Positions 17,523-25,515 are shown, counted from the stretch's first letter. The stretch: DNA of 64,000 nucleotides from CALAED01 sp036555725 (GCA_036555725.1 DATBKU010000012.1:1-64000); one strand, 5' to 3'. Made by a program: numbers and translations. The notes: a model not told the origin generated them from the letters alone.

Positions 17523-19490
17523 TTAGGGAAATGGGTGCGGAACAAGGTGTAGTTCCGAGTCGGCCAAATCGGTGGTACGGCGCCCCGCGCGCCGGAAGGC
17601 CGTTCGCATCCGGGGCATGTGCAGTGCGCGCTGCCTATGCCACCCGAAGTCGATGGGTATCAGTCCGGGCACGATGACGCAGACGTTGTGCAGGCCGACG
17701 AGTTCCTGTTCCGGACAGGTCTGGTCGACCACGATGACGTCGAATCCGGCCGCGATGAGCCGGTCTCGGCAGAAGCGAACGTCATCGAGGAGGTCCAGCG
17801 TTCGCGGCCGCACCCGCTCCCAGTCCTGATAAAGCTCGGCCATGGCTCGCTTCGGGCGGTCGGACAGCAAGAACTGGGCGTGCCGCGCCATTTCAGGCAG
17901 ACCGAACAGCGCCGCGTGGTGATTGAGCTCGGCGACCTTGGAGAAGTCCCGCGCCATGGCCGCCAGTTCGTCGTGGCGCTGGGCCACTCGTTCCGGAAGC
18001 GTGGGGATGTAGGAAGCGATCTCGCACAGCGCGGCGCGCACCGCGTCGTCCGGGTCAAGGCCGGCGCCGGCGGCGAAACAAAGGGTGCCGAGACCGCCGT
18101 CCCGGCGCACGGCCACCCCAGTGACCACCGGGACAGCGAGGTCAGACCGGTTGTCGAAAAGCCTGACGTCATAGTCGTGCAGCCGTATTCGATCCATCAT
18201 GAAGCGGGTCGCGGGGTCTCGGCAGGTGTCCGGATCGATCTCCGGCAACGCCGCCCTCCCATACCAGGCGAGCAGAAAGGCGTCCCGCTCGATGAGCTCG
18301 AGCATGCCGTAGAGGATCGCCTCCTCCAGGCAGCTACCGCCGGCGCAGCCGTTCGAGCATTCATGGACGAAGTTGTGGCCGGTGTTGTGGCGCTCCATGT
18401 AGTAGGAGATTCGCTCCGGCACCAAGATGGGCCGCTCGTCGCGGAGGGAATACCCCCACACCCACGGGATCGGCCGATCAGGAGCAAAGGGGGTAAAAGT
18501 CCGATCGGCATGGTAGTAGTCATCGGTGTACACGCCGCAGTCTCGGGGATCCAGAGCGTCGGCGCGCAGGCTGTCGTACGAGCCCATCACAACGCGGTTG
18601 AACCGCCGCCGCTGGCCGCTCGCATAGCGTTCCAATCCCTCGAAGACACCGCATGTCGTGCTCTCCTCGTAGGAATTCGCGTGACCGCTCCAGTGCACGT
18701 CAAAAAGACGCCCTGAGATCCGCAGCTTGAGGAAGCTGTTGACCGGCGCCGTGGTCGGACAGGCCAGGTCGGAGCGGGCCGACGCGCCGAGCATCCCGCA
18801 GACCGGATTGACAAAGCCCTCCAGCGGCAGGTCGTAGTCGGCGATAGAGCGAAGGCGATAGCGATCGGCGGACGGCTTGCGCCGCGATCGAAGGGTCAGC
18901 CGGGCGGCTTCGCGGCTGTCCTGCCGGGGCCGCGAGCATACGGGGCAGGCGGGATCGGCGAGCAGCCCGAACCGCCGCACGACGAGCGAGTTCAGCGACA
19001 GCTCGTAGACATATCCGATGCCGGGCGGGCTCGCGTCGCTCCCTGTCGCACCCGGGTCGCTGCCTTCCGCCCACGGATCGGTGAGCAGGGCGAACAGCTG
19101 CCGGGCCGTGTCCAGCGCGAAGGTGGTGAGGTAGGGCGACGCGGCCACCGACTGAAGAGAACGGCCGCTTTCGAGGATGTTGCGTTCCTCCGTGGACCGC
19201 AGTTTCTGCCACCGCAGGGCTAGGCAGCACGAGCAGGGCGAGCCGGGCGGGGATCCGGCCGCCGGGCCGAACAGGATCGAGCGCGGGGTGAGGTGAATCG
19301 GATAGGACGCCGGGTCGGCGACGGATCCGTCCGGCGGACCGGCGATCGCGTCGTGATCGCCGAGGACGGCGACGTACGGCCGGACCCGCCCGGGCAGGCT
19401 CGCCGGGCTGCCCAGCAGATGACGCTCGAGGCGCTCGCGATCGGATTCCATCGAGGCGGCGGCCACGGGCGCGATAGTGCTTGCGGTCAT
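17523..19490 (-). CDS. YcaO cyclodehydratase 1 (azoline-forming, G-type)
   Basis: ATP-dependent cyclodehydratase turning Cys/Ser/Thr of the precursors into thiazolines and oxazolines. The 655 residues have an N-terminal ThiF-remnant region with two Cys clusters (Cys86/88/89 and Cys182/185), likely zinc, then the YcaO domain with the ATP/Mg motifs EGLER (284-288) and ELIER (398-402), and NECSNG-like HECSNGCAGGSCLEE. It ends in PHPFP, the proline-rich C terminus typical of azoline-forming YcaO enzymes. The ATG at 19490 follows AAGGGGA. It is the last gene after the six precursors; a paralogue lies at 27953. It has no leader-binding domain of its own, so it probably needs the F protein at 25668. 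Confidence 0.9.
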   Translation of the reverse strand: MTASTIAPVAAASMESDRERLERHLLGSPASLPGRVRPYVAVLGDHDAIAGPPDGSVADPASYPIHLTPRSILFGPAAGSPPGSPCSCCLALRWQKLRSTEERNILESGRSLQSVAASPYLTTFALDTARQLFALLTDPWAEGSDPGATGSDASPPGIGYVYELSLNSLVVRRFGLLADPACPVCSRPRQDSREAARLTLRSRRKPSADRYRLRSIADYDLPLEGFVNPVCGMLGASARSDLACPTTAPVNSFLKLRISGRLFDVHWSGHANSYEESTTCGVFEGLERYASGQRRRFNRVVMGSYDSLRADALDPRDCGVYTDDYYHADRTFTPFAPDRPIPWVWGYSLRDERPILVPERISYYMERHNTGHNFVHECSNGCAGGSCLEEAILYGMLELIERDAFLLAWYGRAALPEIDPDTCRDPATRFMMDRIRLHDYDVRLFDNRSDLAVPVVTGVAVRRDGGLGTLCFAAGAGLDPDDAVRAALCEIASYIPTLPERVAQRHDELAAMARDFSKVAELNHHAALFGLPEMARHAQFLLSDRPKRAMAELYQDWERVRPRTLDLLDDVRFCRDRLIAAGFDVIVVDQTCPEQELVGLHNVCVIVPGLIPIDFGWHRQRALHMPRMRTAFRRAGRRTTDLADSELHLVPHPFP

Positions 19491-19533
19491 CTCATCGTCC
19501 CCTTGCTGTACACCTGCGAGGTCGCCCGGCGAG

Positions 19534-19578
19534 GAGCGGGCCGGAAACCTCCTCACATCGGCGGTTGCCGGCCCGCTC
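19534..19578. repeat. Repeated hairpin, copy 1 (between precursor A1 and YcaO 1)
   Basis: GAGCGGGCCGG (19534-19544) pairs perfectly with CCGGCCCGCTC (19568-19578), 11 bp. The same two arms recur at 20084-20128, and the loop also shares GCGGTTG. Lying between the precursors and the first enzyme gene, it could protect precursor mRNA or reduce read-through to set the precursor:enzyme ratio. Confidence 0.7.
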
Positions 19579-19647
19579 AGCCAGCAGGCGTGACATGGTC
19601 ACGGCATCCGCTCGCCGGGCCGGAATCCGGTTCCCGCGTGGGATGGA

Positions 19648-19830
19648 TCACGCACAGCTGGCACAGCTGGTGCAGCTCGTGGTGCTGCTGCTGGTGCTCG
19701 TGCTGCTGGTACTGCAGCAGTCGGCGAGGACTTCCGCGACGTCCTCGTAGTCCTGGATCTCGAAGGTCTCCGCCTCCAGCAGCTCCAGGTCGCCGCGAAG
19801 GTCGATGAGGCCATTGGCCGAGTCGTTCAT
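19648..19830 (-). CDS. RiPP precursor peptide A1 (class I core)
   Basis: A 60-residue precursor. Leader: MNDSANGLIDLRGDLELL, then EAETFEIQDYEDVAEVLAD. Core: about 23 residues, starting CCSTSSTSTSSS and ending SCTSCASCA, made almost wholly of Ser, Thr and Cys. The acidic leader with an FEIQDY motif resembles thiopeptide and azole-peptide leaders; the core is what YcaO, SagB and LanB enzymes act on. GAGGGG precedes the ATG. Sixth and last precursor of the operon, 28 nt after A2 and followed by a hairpin. Its leader is nearly identical to that of A4. Confidence 0.88.
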   Translation of the reverse strand: MNDSANGLIDLRGDLELLEAETFEIQDYEDVAEVLADCCSTSSTSTSSSTTSCTSCASCA

Positions 19831-19858
19831 GGTTCGCCCCTCAGCTCCTCGTCGTGAA

Positions 19859-20032
19859 CTAGTCGCAGCAGCTCGTGCCGCTGGTGCTGCTGCAGCTGCT
19901 GCAGGTGCTCGTGCAGCTCGTGGTGCCCGCGAGCTCCTCGGCGACCTGGTCGTAGTCCTGGATCTCGAAGGTCTCCGCCTCCAGGAGTTCCAGCTCGCCC
20001 TGCAGGGCGGACAGGTCGATGGTGTCTTGCAT
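19859..20032 (-). CDS. RiPP precursor peptide A2 (class II core)
   Basis: A 57-residue precursor that gene callers would likely miss. Leader: MQDTIDLSALQGELELLEAE, then TFEIQDYDQVAEELAG. Core: starts TTSCTSTCSSCSS and ends TSGTSCCD. AAGGGA lies 7 nt before the ATG. It is almost identical to A6, differing in three leader residues near the start (MQDTI against MHDRI) and one core residue (Ser against Thr at position 48), a sign of recent tandem duplication. It follows the 172-nt gap with the second repeated hairpin. Confidence 0.87.
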   Translation of the reverse strand: MQDTIDLSALQGELELLEAETFEIQDYDQVAEELAGTTSCTSTCSSCSSTSGTSCCD

Positions 20033-20083
20033 GAACCGATCCCTTCACTTGGTCGGGCGCGTGACGTTCGGCGGTAGTTGGAT

Positions 20084-20128
20084 GAGCGGGCCGGACACCG
20101 GTCGATGACAGCGGTTGCCGGCCCGCTC
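20084..20128. repeat. Repeated hairpin, copy 2 (between precursors A3 and A2)
   Basis: Arms GAGCGGGCCGG (20084-20094) and CCGGCCCGCTC (20118-20128) are identical to copy 1 at 19534. Both copies follow a precursor whose core ends SCTSCASCA (A3 here, A1 for copy 1), so precursor plus hairpin seems to have been duplicated as a unit. Confidence 0.7.
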
Positions 20129-20204
20129 GGTGAGGAGGGGCCGCGATCTGCTCGCGGCAACTACCCACGCTCGTCCGGAGCCGGGCTCCGGTTACCGGGA
20201 TACG

Positions 20205-20423
20205 TCACGCGCAGCTGGCACAGCTGGTGCAACTCGTCGTACTGCTGCTGGTGCTCGTGCTGCTGGTGCTCGAGCCGGTGCTGGTGCTGCAGTCGCAGCT
20301 GGTCCAGCCCAGCAGATCCTCGGTGGCCTCGACATGGTCATGGATCTCGAACGTCTCGGCTTCGAGCAGCTCGAGCCCGGTGTGGAGATCCGAGAGAATC
20401 CCGGGTTCGCGTGCCTGTCCCAT
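20205..20423 (-). CDS. RiPP precursor peptide A3 (class I core, longest)
   Basis: A 72-residue precursor. Leader MGQAREPGILSDLHTGLELL continues EAETFEIHDHVEATEDLLG, the most divergent leader of the six. Core: WTSCDCSTSTGSSTSSTS and onward, ending SCTSCASCA as in A1, about 33 residues, the longest in the array. The AAGGAG site (10 nt before the ATG) overlaps the TAA stop of A4, so translation may be coupled. A Trp and an Asp at the start of the core are the only bulky or charged residues. Confidence 0.88.
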   Translation of the reverse strand: MGQAREPGILSDLHTGLELLEAETFEIHDHVEATEDLLGWTSCDCSTSTGSSTSSTSTSSSTTSCTSCASCA

Positions 20424-20437
20424 GGTCAGGCATCTCC

Positions 20438-20626
20438 TTAGTTGCAGCTGGCGGTGCTGGTGCAGCTGGTCGTGCTACTGCTGGTGCTGCAGCTGCTGGT
20501 GCTGCAGCAGTCGGCGAGAACCTCGGCGACGTCCTCGTAGTCCTGGATCTCGAAGGTCTCCGCCTCCAGGAGCTCCAGGTCGCCGCGGAGATCGATGAGG
20601 CCGTTCGCAGTGCTGTCTTGTCTCAT
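20438..20626 (-). CDS. RiPP precursor peptide A4 (class I core)
   Basis: A 62-residue precursor. Leader MRQDSTANGLIDLRGDLELL, then EAETFEIQDYEDVAEVLAD as in A1. Core CCSTSSCSTSSS... ending SCTSTASCN, with an extra Cys compared with A1 and a different C-terminal residue. AAAGG lies 8 nt before the ATG. Fifteen nt separate it from A3. Confidence 0.87.
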   Translation of the reverse strand: MRQDSTANGLIDLRGDLELLEAETFEIQDYEDVAEVLADCCSTSSCSTSSSTTSCTSTASCN

Positions 20627-20657
20627 CGAACTAGCCTTTCTGTACGGGATGAGGGCG

Positions 20658-20837
20658 TCAGCCGCAGCTCGTACTGCTGGTGCTGGTGCAGCTGCTGCAG
20701 GTGCTCGTGCAGCTCGTGGTGCCCGCCAGTTCCGCCGGCGCCTCGTTGTAGTCCTGGATCTCGAAGGTCTCCGCCTCCAGCAGCTCCAGCTCGCTCTGGA
20801 GACCGGACAACGTGCCGGCGTCGGCACTACTCCTCAC
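20658..20837 (-). CDS. RiPP precursor peptide A5 (class II core)
   Basis: A 59-residue precursor starting with GTG; AAGGGAG is 7 nt upstream. Leader MRSSADAGTLSGLQSELELL, then EAETFEIQDYNEAPAELAG. Core TTSCTSTCSSCTS... ending SSTSCG, one Cys and the terminal Asp shorter than A2 and A6. It lies 31 nt from A4 and 32 nt from A6. Confidence 0.86.
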   Translation of the reverse strand: MRSSADAGTLSGLQSELELLEAETFEIQDYNEAPAELAGTTSCTSTCSSCTSTSSTSCG

Positions 20838-20869
20838 GATTCAGCTCCCTTCAGTGGCCGCGGCTGCCG

Positions 20870-21043
20870 CTAGTCACAGCAGCTGGTGCCGCTGGTGCTG
20901 GTGCAGCTGCTGCAGGTGCTCGTGCAGCTCGTGGTGCCCGCGAGCTCCTCGGCGACCTGGTCGTAGTCCTGGATCTCGAAGGTCTCCGCCTCCAGGAGTT
21001 CCAGCTCGCCCTGCAGGGCGGACAGGTCGATGCGGTCATGCAT
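20870..21043 (-). CDS. RiPP precursor peptide A6 (class II core, first in operon)
   Basis: A 57-residue precursor, the promoter-proximal member. Leader MHDRIDLSALQGELELLEAE, then TFEIQDYDQVAEELAG. Core TTSCTSTCSSCTS ending TSGTSCCD. AAAGGGA lies 7 nt before the ATG. Nearly identical to A2. It is divergent from the ABC exporter across a 195-nt region carrying the phased repeats. Confidence 0.88.
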   Translation of the reverse strand: MHDRIDLSALQGELELLEAETFEIQDYDQVAEELAGTTSCTSTCSSCTSTSGTSCCD

Positions 21044-21118
21044 AGCCGATCCCTTTCCATCGGTTTACCGGGACAATTCGCAGCATCGCAGGGGGCACTC
21101 TCAGCGGTCGCCGCGTGC

Positions 21119-21162
21119 CGCTGACAATTCGCTCTCAACCCGCTCTCAAGTCGCTGACACGC
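21119..21162. promoter_or_regulatory. Four 11-bp-phased direct repeats (putative SARP boxes)
   Basis: Four consecutive 11-mers start with CGCT and share CGCT(G/C)(A/T)CA: CGCTGACAATT (21119), CGCTCTCAACC (21130), CGCTCTCAAGT (21141), CGCTGACACGC (21152). SARP regulators are known to bind heptamer direct repeats spaced by one helical turn near the -35 region. Eight nt after the last repeat, GCAATAAAT (21171-21179) could be the -10 of the ABC exporter promoter; on the other strand the repeats lie 76 nt before precursor A6. The sites may serve both operons. Confidence 0.65.
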
Positions 21163-21238
21163 GGTCGACGGCAATAAATGTCGCTGGTCTACTGGATTGG
21201 CGGATGCGGTCCGTTGCAACGAACGCACGGGAGTCTCG

Positions 21239-22132
21239 ATGAGCGAAATCCTCGCCCGGACCTTCGAAGCCACTCGCCGCTATGGCGAGGTGACGGCTCT
21301 CGACCAGGTCTCCGTGAATGTGCATGCGGGTGAAATCGTCGGCCTACTTGGCCCAAACGGCGCCGGCAAGAGCACTCTCATCAACTTGCTCGTCGGGCTG
21401 CGCCGGCCGACCGCCGGGCGAGTCGAATTGTTCGGCGGCGATCCGCGTAACCCCGCTAGTCGGCGCGCGATCGGGGTAACGCCCCAAGAGACCGGGCTGC
21501 CGACGACACTCCGCGTGGGGGAGTGCTGCGAGTACGTCGCCGCGCATTTTCCCGACCCGATGGACACGTCCGAACTGCTGAAGCGGTTCGGCCTCGAGGA
21601 CCTCCAGAAGCGCCAGACCGGGGGTCTTTCCGGTGGGCAGAAGCGTCGCCTGGCCGTGGCCTTGGCGTTCATCGGCCGACCACGGATGGTATTCCTGGAC
21701 GAGCCGACCACAGGCCTGGATGTCGAGGCACGGCACGCACTGTGGCAGGGCATCAGGGAATTCCACATCGAGGGCGGCACGGTGTTGCTCACCAGCCATT
21801 ACCTCGAGGAGATCGACGCGCTGGCCCGCCGCGTGATCGTATTGGGCGGCGGCCGGGTCCTCACCGACGACACCGTCGAATCGGTACGGCAAATGGCGGG
21901 GGTCCGGCGGGTCAGCCTGGTGCTGGAGGAGGTTCCGCCACTGGCCGGCCTGGTCGGTGTGGAGCGTGCGGACGGCCGCACTCACCTGCTGACGACAGAC
22001 GCCGATCAGCTCATCCGGGATCTGGTCAGGGCCAAGGTGGCCTTCTCGGATCTGGAAATCCGGCCCAGTTCCCTGGAAGAGGCCTTTTTGTCTCTCACCA
22101 CCGCGGTCGCCGACGACACCGTGAAGGTTTGA
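21239..22132 (+). CDS. ABC exporter ATP-binding protein
   Basis: ATPase of a two-gene ABC-2 exporter, 297 residues. Walker A GPNGAGKST (about residue 38), Q-loop PQETGLP, signature LSGGQKRR, Walker B MVFLDEPTTGLD and the switch His in LLTSHYLEE are all present; a C-terminal extension of about 90 residues follows as in CcmA/DrrA-type proteins. The ATG at 21239 follows GGGAG. The permease is 28 nt downstream. Given its position it probably exports or gives immunity to the modified peptides. Confidence 0.92.
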   Translation: MSEILARTFEATRRYGEVTALDQVSVNVHAGEIVGLLGPNGAGKSTLINLLVGLRRPTAGRVELFGGDPRNPASRRAIGVTPQETGLPTTLRVGECCEYVAAHFPDPMDTSELLKRFGLEDLQKRQTGGLSGGQKRRLAVALAFIGRPRMVFLDEPTTGLDVEARHALWQGIREFHIEGGTVLLTSHYLEEIDALARRVIVLGGGRVLTDDTVESVRQMAGVRRVSLVLEEVPPLAGLVGVERADGRTHLLTTDADQLIRDLVRAKVAFSDLEIRPSSLEEAFLSLTTAVADDTVKV

Positions 22133-22160
22133 TCCGCCCCGAGCAGTACGGAGCCGAGGC

Positions 22161-22898
22161 ATGCAGCTCGTTCTCACTCACGCGAAGTATCAATTCCTGG
22201 AGACCGTTCGAATCCCGATCGCGGTTATCGGCAACGTGTTCTTCCCGGCTGCGGTCATGGTTTTCTTCGTCGTGCCGTTCACCGGCGACGACCCCGCCGC
22301 CGCGACCCTCGCCACCGCCTCGGTCGTGACGTTCGCCCTGATGATGAGCTCGCTGTTCCAGTACGGCGTGGGCGTCGCGGAGGATCGAGCGCAGCCCTGG
22401 GACCCCTACACGCGGACGCTACCCGCGGGACCGTTGCCGCGGTTTGCCGGCCGGATCATCACCGGGCTGGGCTTCATGGGGATATCGCTGGTGGCGGTGT
22501 TGGTCGTCGCCGCCGTGGCCACCGACGCCAGCATCGCGCCCACCCGGCTGGTCTTCGCGGTCGGTGCGCTCGTGGTCGCCACGGTGCCCTTCACGCTGAT
22601 GGGGCTGGCGATCGGCTACGCGGTGCCGAGCAAGGCGGCGCTCGCGCTCGCGCAACTGCTGTTCTTCCCGCTCGCCTTCGGCGGAGGCCTGCTCGGCCCG
22701 CCCGGCGAAGGCCCTGGATTCGTCGAGGCGGTGGCCCCGTACCTGCCCACCCGCGGGGTCGCGGAACTGATGTGGGCGGCGGTCGGCGATTACCGGATCA
22801 ACCGGGTGGCTCTCCTTATGCTCGGCGTATGGATCCTGGGCATGGGCATCCTGGCCATCTGGGCGTATCGCAGGGACGAGGGTCGCCGCTTCTCGTGA
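22161..22898 (+). CDS. ABC-2 type permease
   Basis: Membrane partner of the ATPase upstream, 245 residues with six hydrophobic stretches (about residues 18-40, 48-66, 98-122, 130-150, 158-180 and 215-238), typical of ABC-2 permeases. One ATPase and one permease would dimerise into a full exporter. Its TGA overlaps the GTG of the first M16 gene (GTGA), so export and proteolysis are translationally linked. Confidence 0.88.
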   Translation: MQLVLTHAKYQFLETVRIPIAVIGNVFFPAAVMVFFVVPFTGDDPAAATLATASVVTFALMMSSLFQYGVGVAEDRAQPWDPYTRTLPAGPLPRFAGRIITGLGFMGISLVAVLVVAAVATDASIAPTRLVFAVGALVVATVPFTLMGLAIGYAVPSKAALALAQLLFFPLAFGGGLLGPPGEGPGFVEAVAPYLPTRGVAELMWAAVGDYRINRVALLMLGVWILGMGILAIWAYRRDEGRRFS

Positions 22899-24169
22899 GC
22901 CGACCTGAGCAGCTTCGCGCACGCCTTCATTACCTGACGTTGGACAATGGGTTGCGGGTGGTGCTGTTCGAGGACCACGTGGCGCCGCTGGTCGCCGTCA
23001 ACGTTTCGTACGGGGTCGGCTCACGCCACGAGCGGACAGGTCGTACCGGCTTGGCGCACCTGTTCGAGCATCTGATGTTCCAGGGGTCGGCGCACGTGGC
23101 CGAAGGCGAGCACGCTGCGCTCATGACCGGCGCCGGCGGCCGGTTCAACGCCGCCACGTCATTCGAGTGGACCGCCTGCTACGAGACGTTGCCGACCGGC
23201 CACCTCGAGCTGGCCCTGTGGCTGGAGGCCGACCGGATGGCGACCATGGCCGGCTCCCTCACCCAGGCCAAGCTCGATAACCAACGCGACGTGGTCAAGA
23301 ACGAGCGTCGCCAGCGCTACGACACCATGCCGTACGGCACCGCGGCCGAGTCTCTGCACGCCATGGGCTTTCCACCGGGACATCCGTACGCGCACCTGCC
23401 CATCGGGTCGATGGCCGATCTGGACGCCGCCACCCTCGATGACTGCAGAGACTTCTTCGCCACGCATTACGCGCCCGGCAATGCCGTACTGGCCATCGCC
23501 GGGGACATCGATCCCGAGCAGGCCGGCGACGCGGTGCGGCGATACTTCGGTCACCTACGGCCCCGCACCGCGGCCGATCCGCCGCATGACGTCGCCGGGC
23601 CGATAGAGCGCACCGTCCGCGAGCAGGTCCGAGAGCGAGTCCCGGCCGCCGCATACTTTGTGCTTTTCCGCCTGCCCAGGGACGGCACCCAGGAGATCGA
23701 AGCCGCCGACCTGGCCGTGGACATCCTGGCCGCCGGCCGGAGCAGCCGGTTGCACGACCGCCTGGTGCGGGGCCGGCTGGCCACCGACGTCCACTTCGCC
23801 GTCGACCGGTACGCGTGGGGCGCGTCGGTGGGGATGCTCAGCGTGCTCGCGGTGGACGGTGTCGACCTCGCCGACATCGAGACCGCCGTCGCCGAGGAAC
23901 TGCGCCTGCTGGCGGCGGACGGGCCTACCGCAGCGGAGCTGGAGCGCGTCCACGCCCAGGCCGAACGGCGGTTCCTCGATCGGACCGGCTCTGTCACCGG
24001 AATCGCCGACCGCCTGGCCAGGAACGCGACCCTGTTCGGCGACCCGGCTCGTACGTTCACAACCGTCGAGCGGGTTGCCGCCGTCACCGCCGAACAGGTC
24101 ACGGCCACGGTCGCGGCCCGGCTGAGCACGGCGGGCCACGCCGTACTTACCTATGAGCCGATCTCATGA
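22895..24169 (+). CDS. M16 zinc metallopeptidase, catalytic subunit
   Basis: Inverzincin peptidase of 424 residues. The inverted zinc motif HLFEH (55-59) is intact, and Glu137 in VVKNERRQ is the expected third ligand. It has two repeats of the M16 fold. The GTG at 22895 overlaps the permease stop, and its own stop overlaps the next gene (ATGA), which encodes a non-catalytic partner. Such pairs form heterodimers that enclose and cut short peptides; removal of the leader from the modified precursors is the likely job. Confidence 0.9.
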   Translation: MSRPEQLRARLHYLTLDNGLRVVLFEDHVAPLVAVNVSYGVGSRHERTGRTGLAHLFEHLMFQGSAHVAEGEHAALMTGAGGRFNAATSFEWTACYETLPTGHLELALWLEADRMATMAGSLTQAKLDNQRDVVKNERRQRYDTMPYGTAAESLHAMGFPPGHPYAHLPIGSMADLDAATLDDCRDFFATHYAPGNAVLAIAGDIDPEQAGDAVRRYFGHLRPRTAADPPHDVAGPIERTVREQVRERVPAAAYFVLFRLPRDGTQEIEAADLAVDILAAGRSSRLHDRLVRGRLATDVHFAVDRYAWGASVGMLSVLAVDGVDLADIETAVAEELRLLAADGPTAAELERVHAQAERRFLDRTGSVTGIADRLARNATLFGDPARTFTTVERVAAVTAEQVTATVAARLSTAGHAVLTYEPIS

Positions 24170-25515
24170 CCGCGTTCCCGCCGCGCCCCGTTCCCTGGCC
24201 TCCGGCACCGTGGACGTTCCCCGCCGTGGAGACGACGGCGCACCCGAACGGCCTCACCTTGGTCACCTGCGAGCTGCCCGGGCGTGGGCTGACGGCCGTA
24301 CAACTGGTCATCGACGCCGGCGCCGGGCGAGAGCCGCCCGAGCTGGACGGCATCGCCACGATCACCGCCCGGGCGCTGGTGGAGGCGGGTACGGACAAGC
24401 GCCCGGCGCGCAGTTTCGCGGCCGATCTGGAGCATGTGGGCGCGACGCTGCGGGCCCAGGTGAACGTGGCCGCCCTGCGTCTGGTACTCGACGCGCCGGC
24501 GAGCAGGCTCGCCACCGCGCTGGACCTACTGGCCGAAGCGGTCCACCAGCCCGCGTTCCCCGCGGCGGATGTGGACCGTCTGGTCGATGAGCGACTGGCG
24601 GAGATAAAGATCGAGGACGCCAACCCGCGCACGCGGGCCCGGCGCGAGCTACATGCCATCGTGCTCGCGCCGGGCGAGCGTGCGGCGCGGCCGGTCGGCG
24701 GTGGCGCGCAGAGCGTCGCCGGCCTCGACGCGGCGACCGCCCGGGCGTACGCCACAGCCGCGATCGGGCCGGGCGCGGCGACCTGCGTGGTGGCCGGAGA
24801 CCAGGCCGAAGCCGACATCGAGCGGCTGGTCGCCGATGCCTTCGCACGGTGGACCGGCATGCCGCCCGCGCCGGCGCCCGAACCGCCGCGTTTCGCCGAC
24901 GGCCCGCGGCTGGTCATCGTGAACCGGCCGGGGGCGAAGCAGACCCGGCTGGCGCTGGGCCACGGGCTGCCCGGCCGCGAGCACGGCGACTGGGCCGGCC
25001 TGACCGTTGCCGCCCATGTGCTGGGCGGCGGCCTGACCTCCCGGCTCGACGCCGTACTGCGCGAGCAGAAGGGCTACACGTACGGATTCCGCGCGGCCGC
25101 GCAGCCCATGCGGAGGGGCGGCATCCTGGTCCTCGAGGGGGCGGTGGCCAGTGCGGCGACCGCGGCTGCGCTGGCCGACGTGATATCCGAGACCGAGCGG
25201 CTGCGCACGGCCGGGGTCACCCCGGACGAATTCGCGGCGGCCATCCGGAAACTCGCGGACGGCGCGCCCGTACGGTGGGACACCGCCCGGGCGATCGCGT
25301 CGGAACTTGCCCGCTCGGTGGCCGGTGACCGGCCGGCCGATTATCCGGCCCGTCATCTCGCCGAGCTGAGATCGCTCGCGGTCGAGGACGTGGTCGACGT
25401 GATCACGCGGCGGCTGAACACGGCGGATCTCGGGATCGTCGCCGTAGGCGACGCAGACCGGATTCACCGGCCGCTCGAACGGCTCGGTATCGCCCCGGTC
25501 GAAGTCGTGTCCTGA
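24166..25515 (+). CDS. M16 peptidase-like, non-catalytic partner subunit
   Basis: A 449-residue M16 homologue. At the place of HxxEH it reads DGIATITARAL, so it cannot bind zinc. It keeps the substrate-gripping Arg/Tyr pair in the C-terminal half, LREQKGYTYGF (about residue 305), that the catalytic subunit appears to lack. The division of labour (zinc site in one chain, R/Y pair in the other) is the hallmark of heterodimeric M16B proteases. It overlaps the catalytic gene by 4 nt. Confidence 0.88.
   Translation: MTAFPPRPVPWPPAPWTFPAVETTAHPNGLTLVTCELPGRGLTAVQLVIDAGAGREPPELDGIATITARALVEAGTDKRPARSFAADLEHVGATLRAQVNVAALRLVLDAPASRLATALDLLAEAVHQPAFPAADVDRLVDERLAEIKIEDANPRTRARRELHAIVLAPGERAARPVGGGAQSVAGLDAATARAYATAAIGPGAATCVVAGDQAEADIERLVADAFARWTGMPPAPAPEPPRFADGPRLVIVNRPGAKQTRLALGHGLPGREHGDWAGLTVAAHVLGGGLTSRLDAVLREQKGYTYGFRAAAQPMRRGGILVLEGAVASAATAAALADVISETERLRTAGVTPDEFAAAIRKLADGAPVRWDTARAIASELARSVAGDRPADYPARHLAELRSLAVEDVVDVITRRLNTADLGIVAVGDADRIHRPLERLGIAPVEVVS

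Noticed and set aside
19648..21043. Possible CRISPR array or satellite repeat
   Set aside because: The repeated units translate into leader-core peptides with individual starts, stops and ribosome binding sites; spacing and repeat length do not fit CRISPR.
20078..21124. 348-codon plus-strand frame rich in Cys and Trp over the precursor array
   Set aside because: It is the complement of Ser/Thr/Cys codons in the precursors; it crosses all gene borders and hairpins and has no own ribosome binding site.
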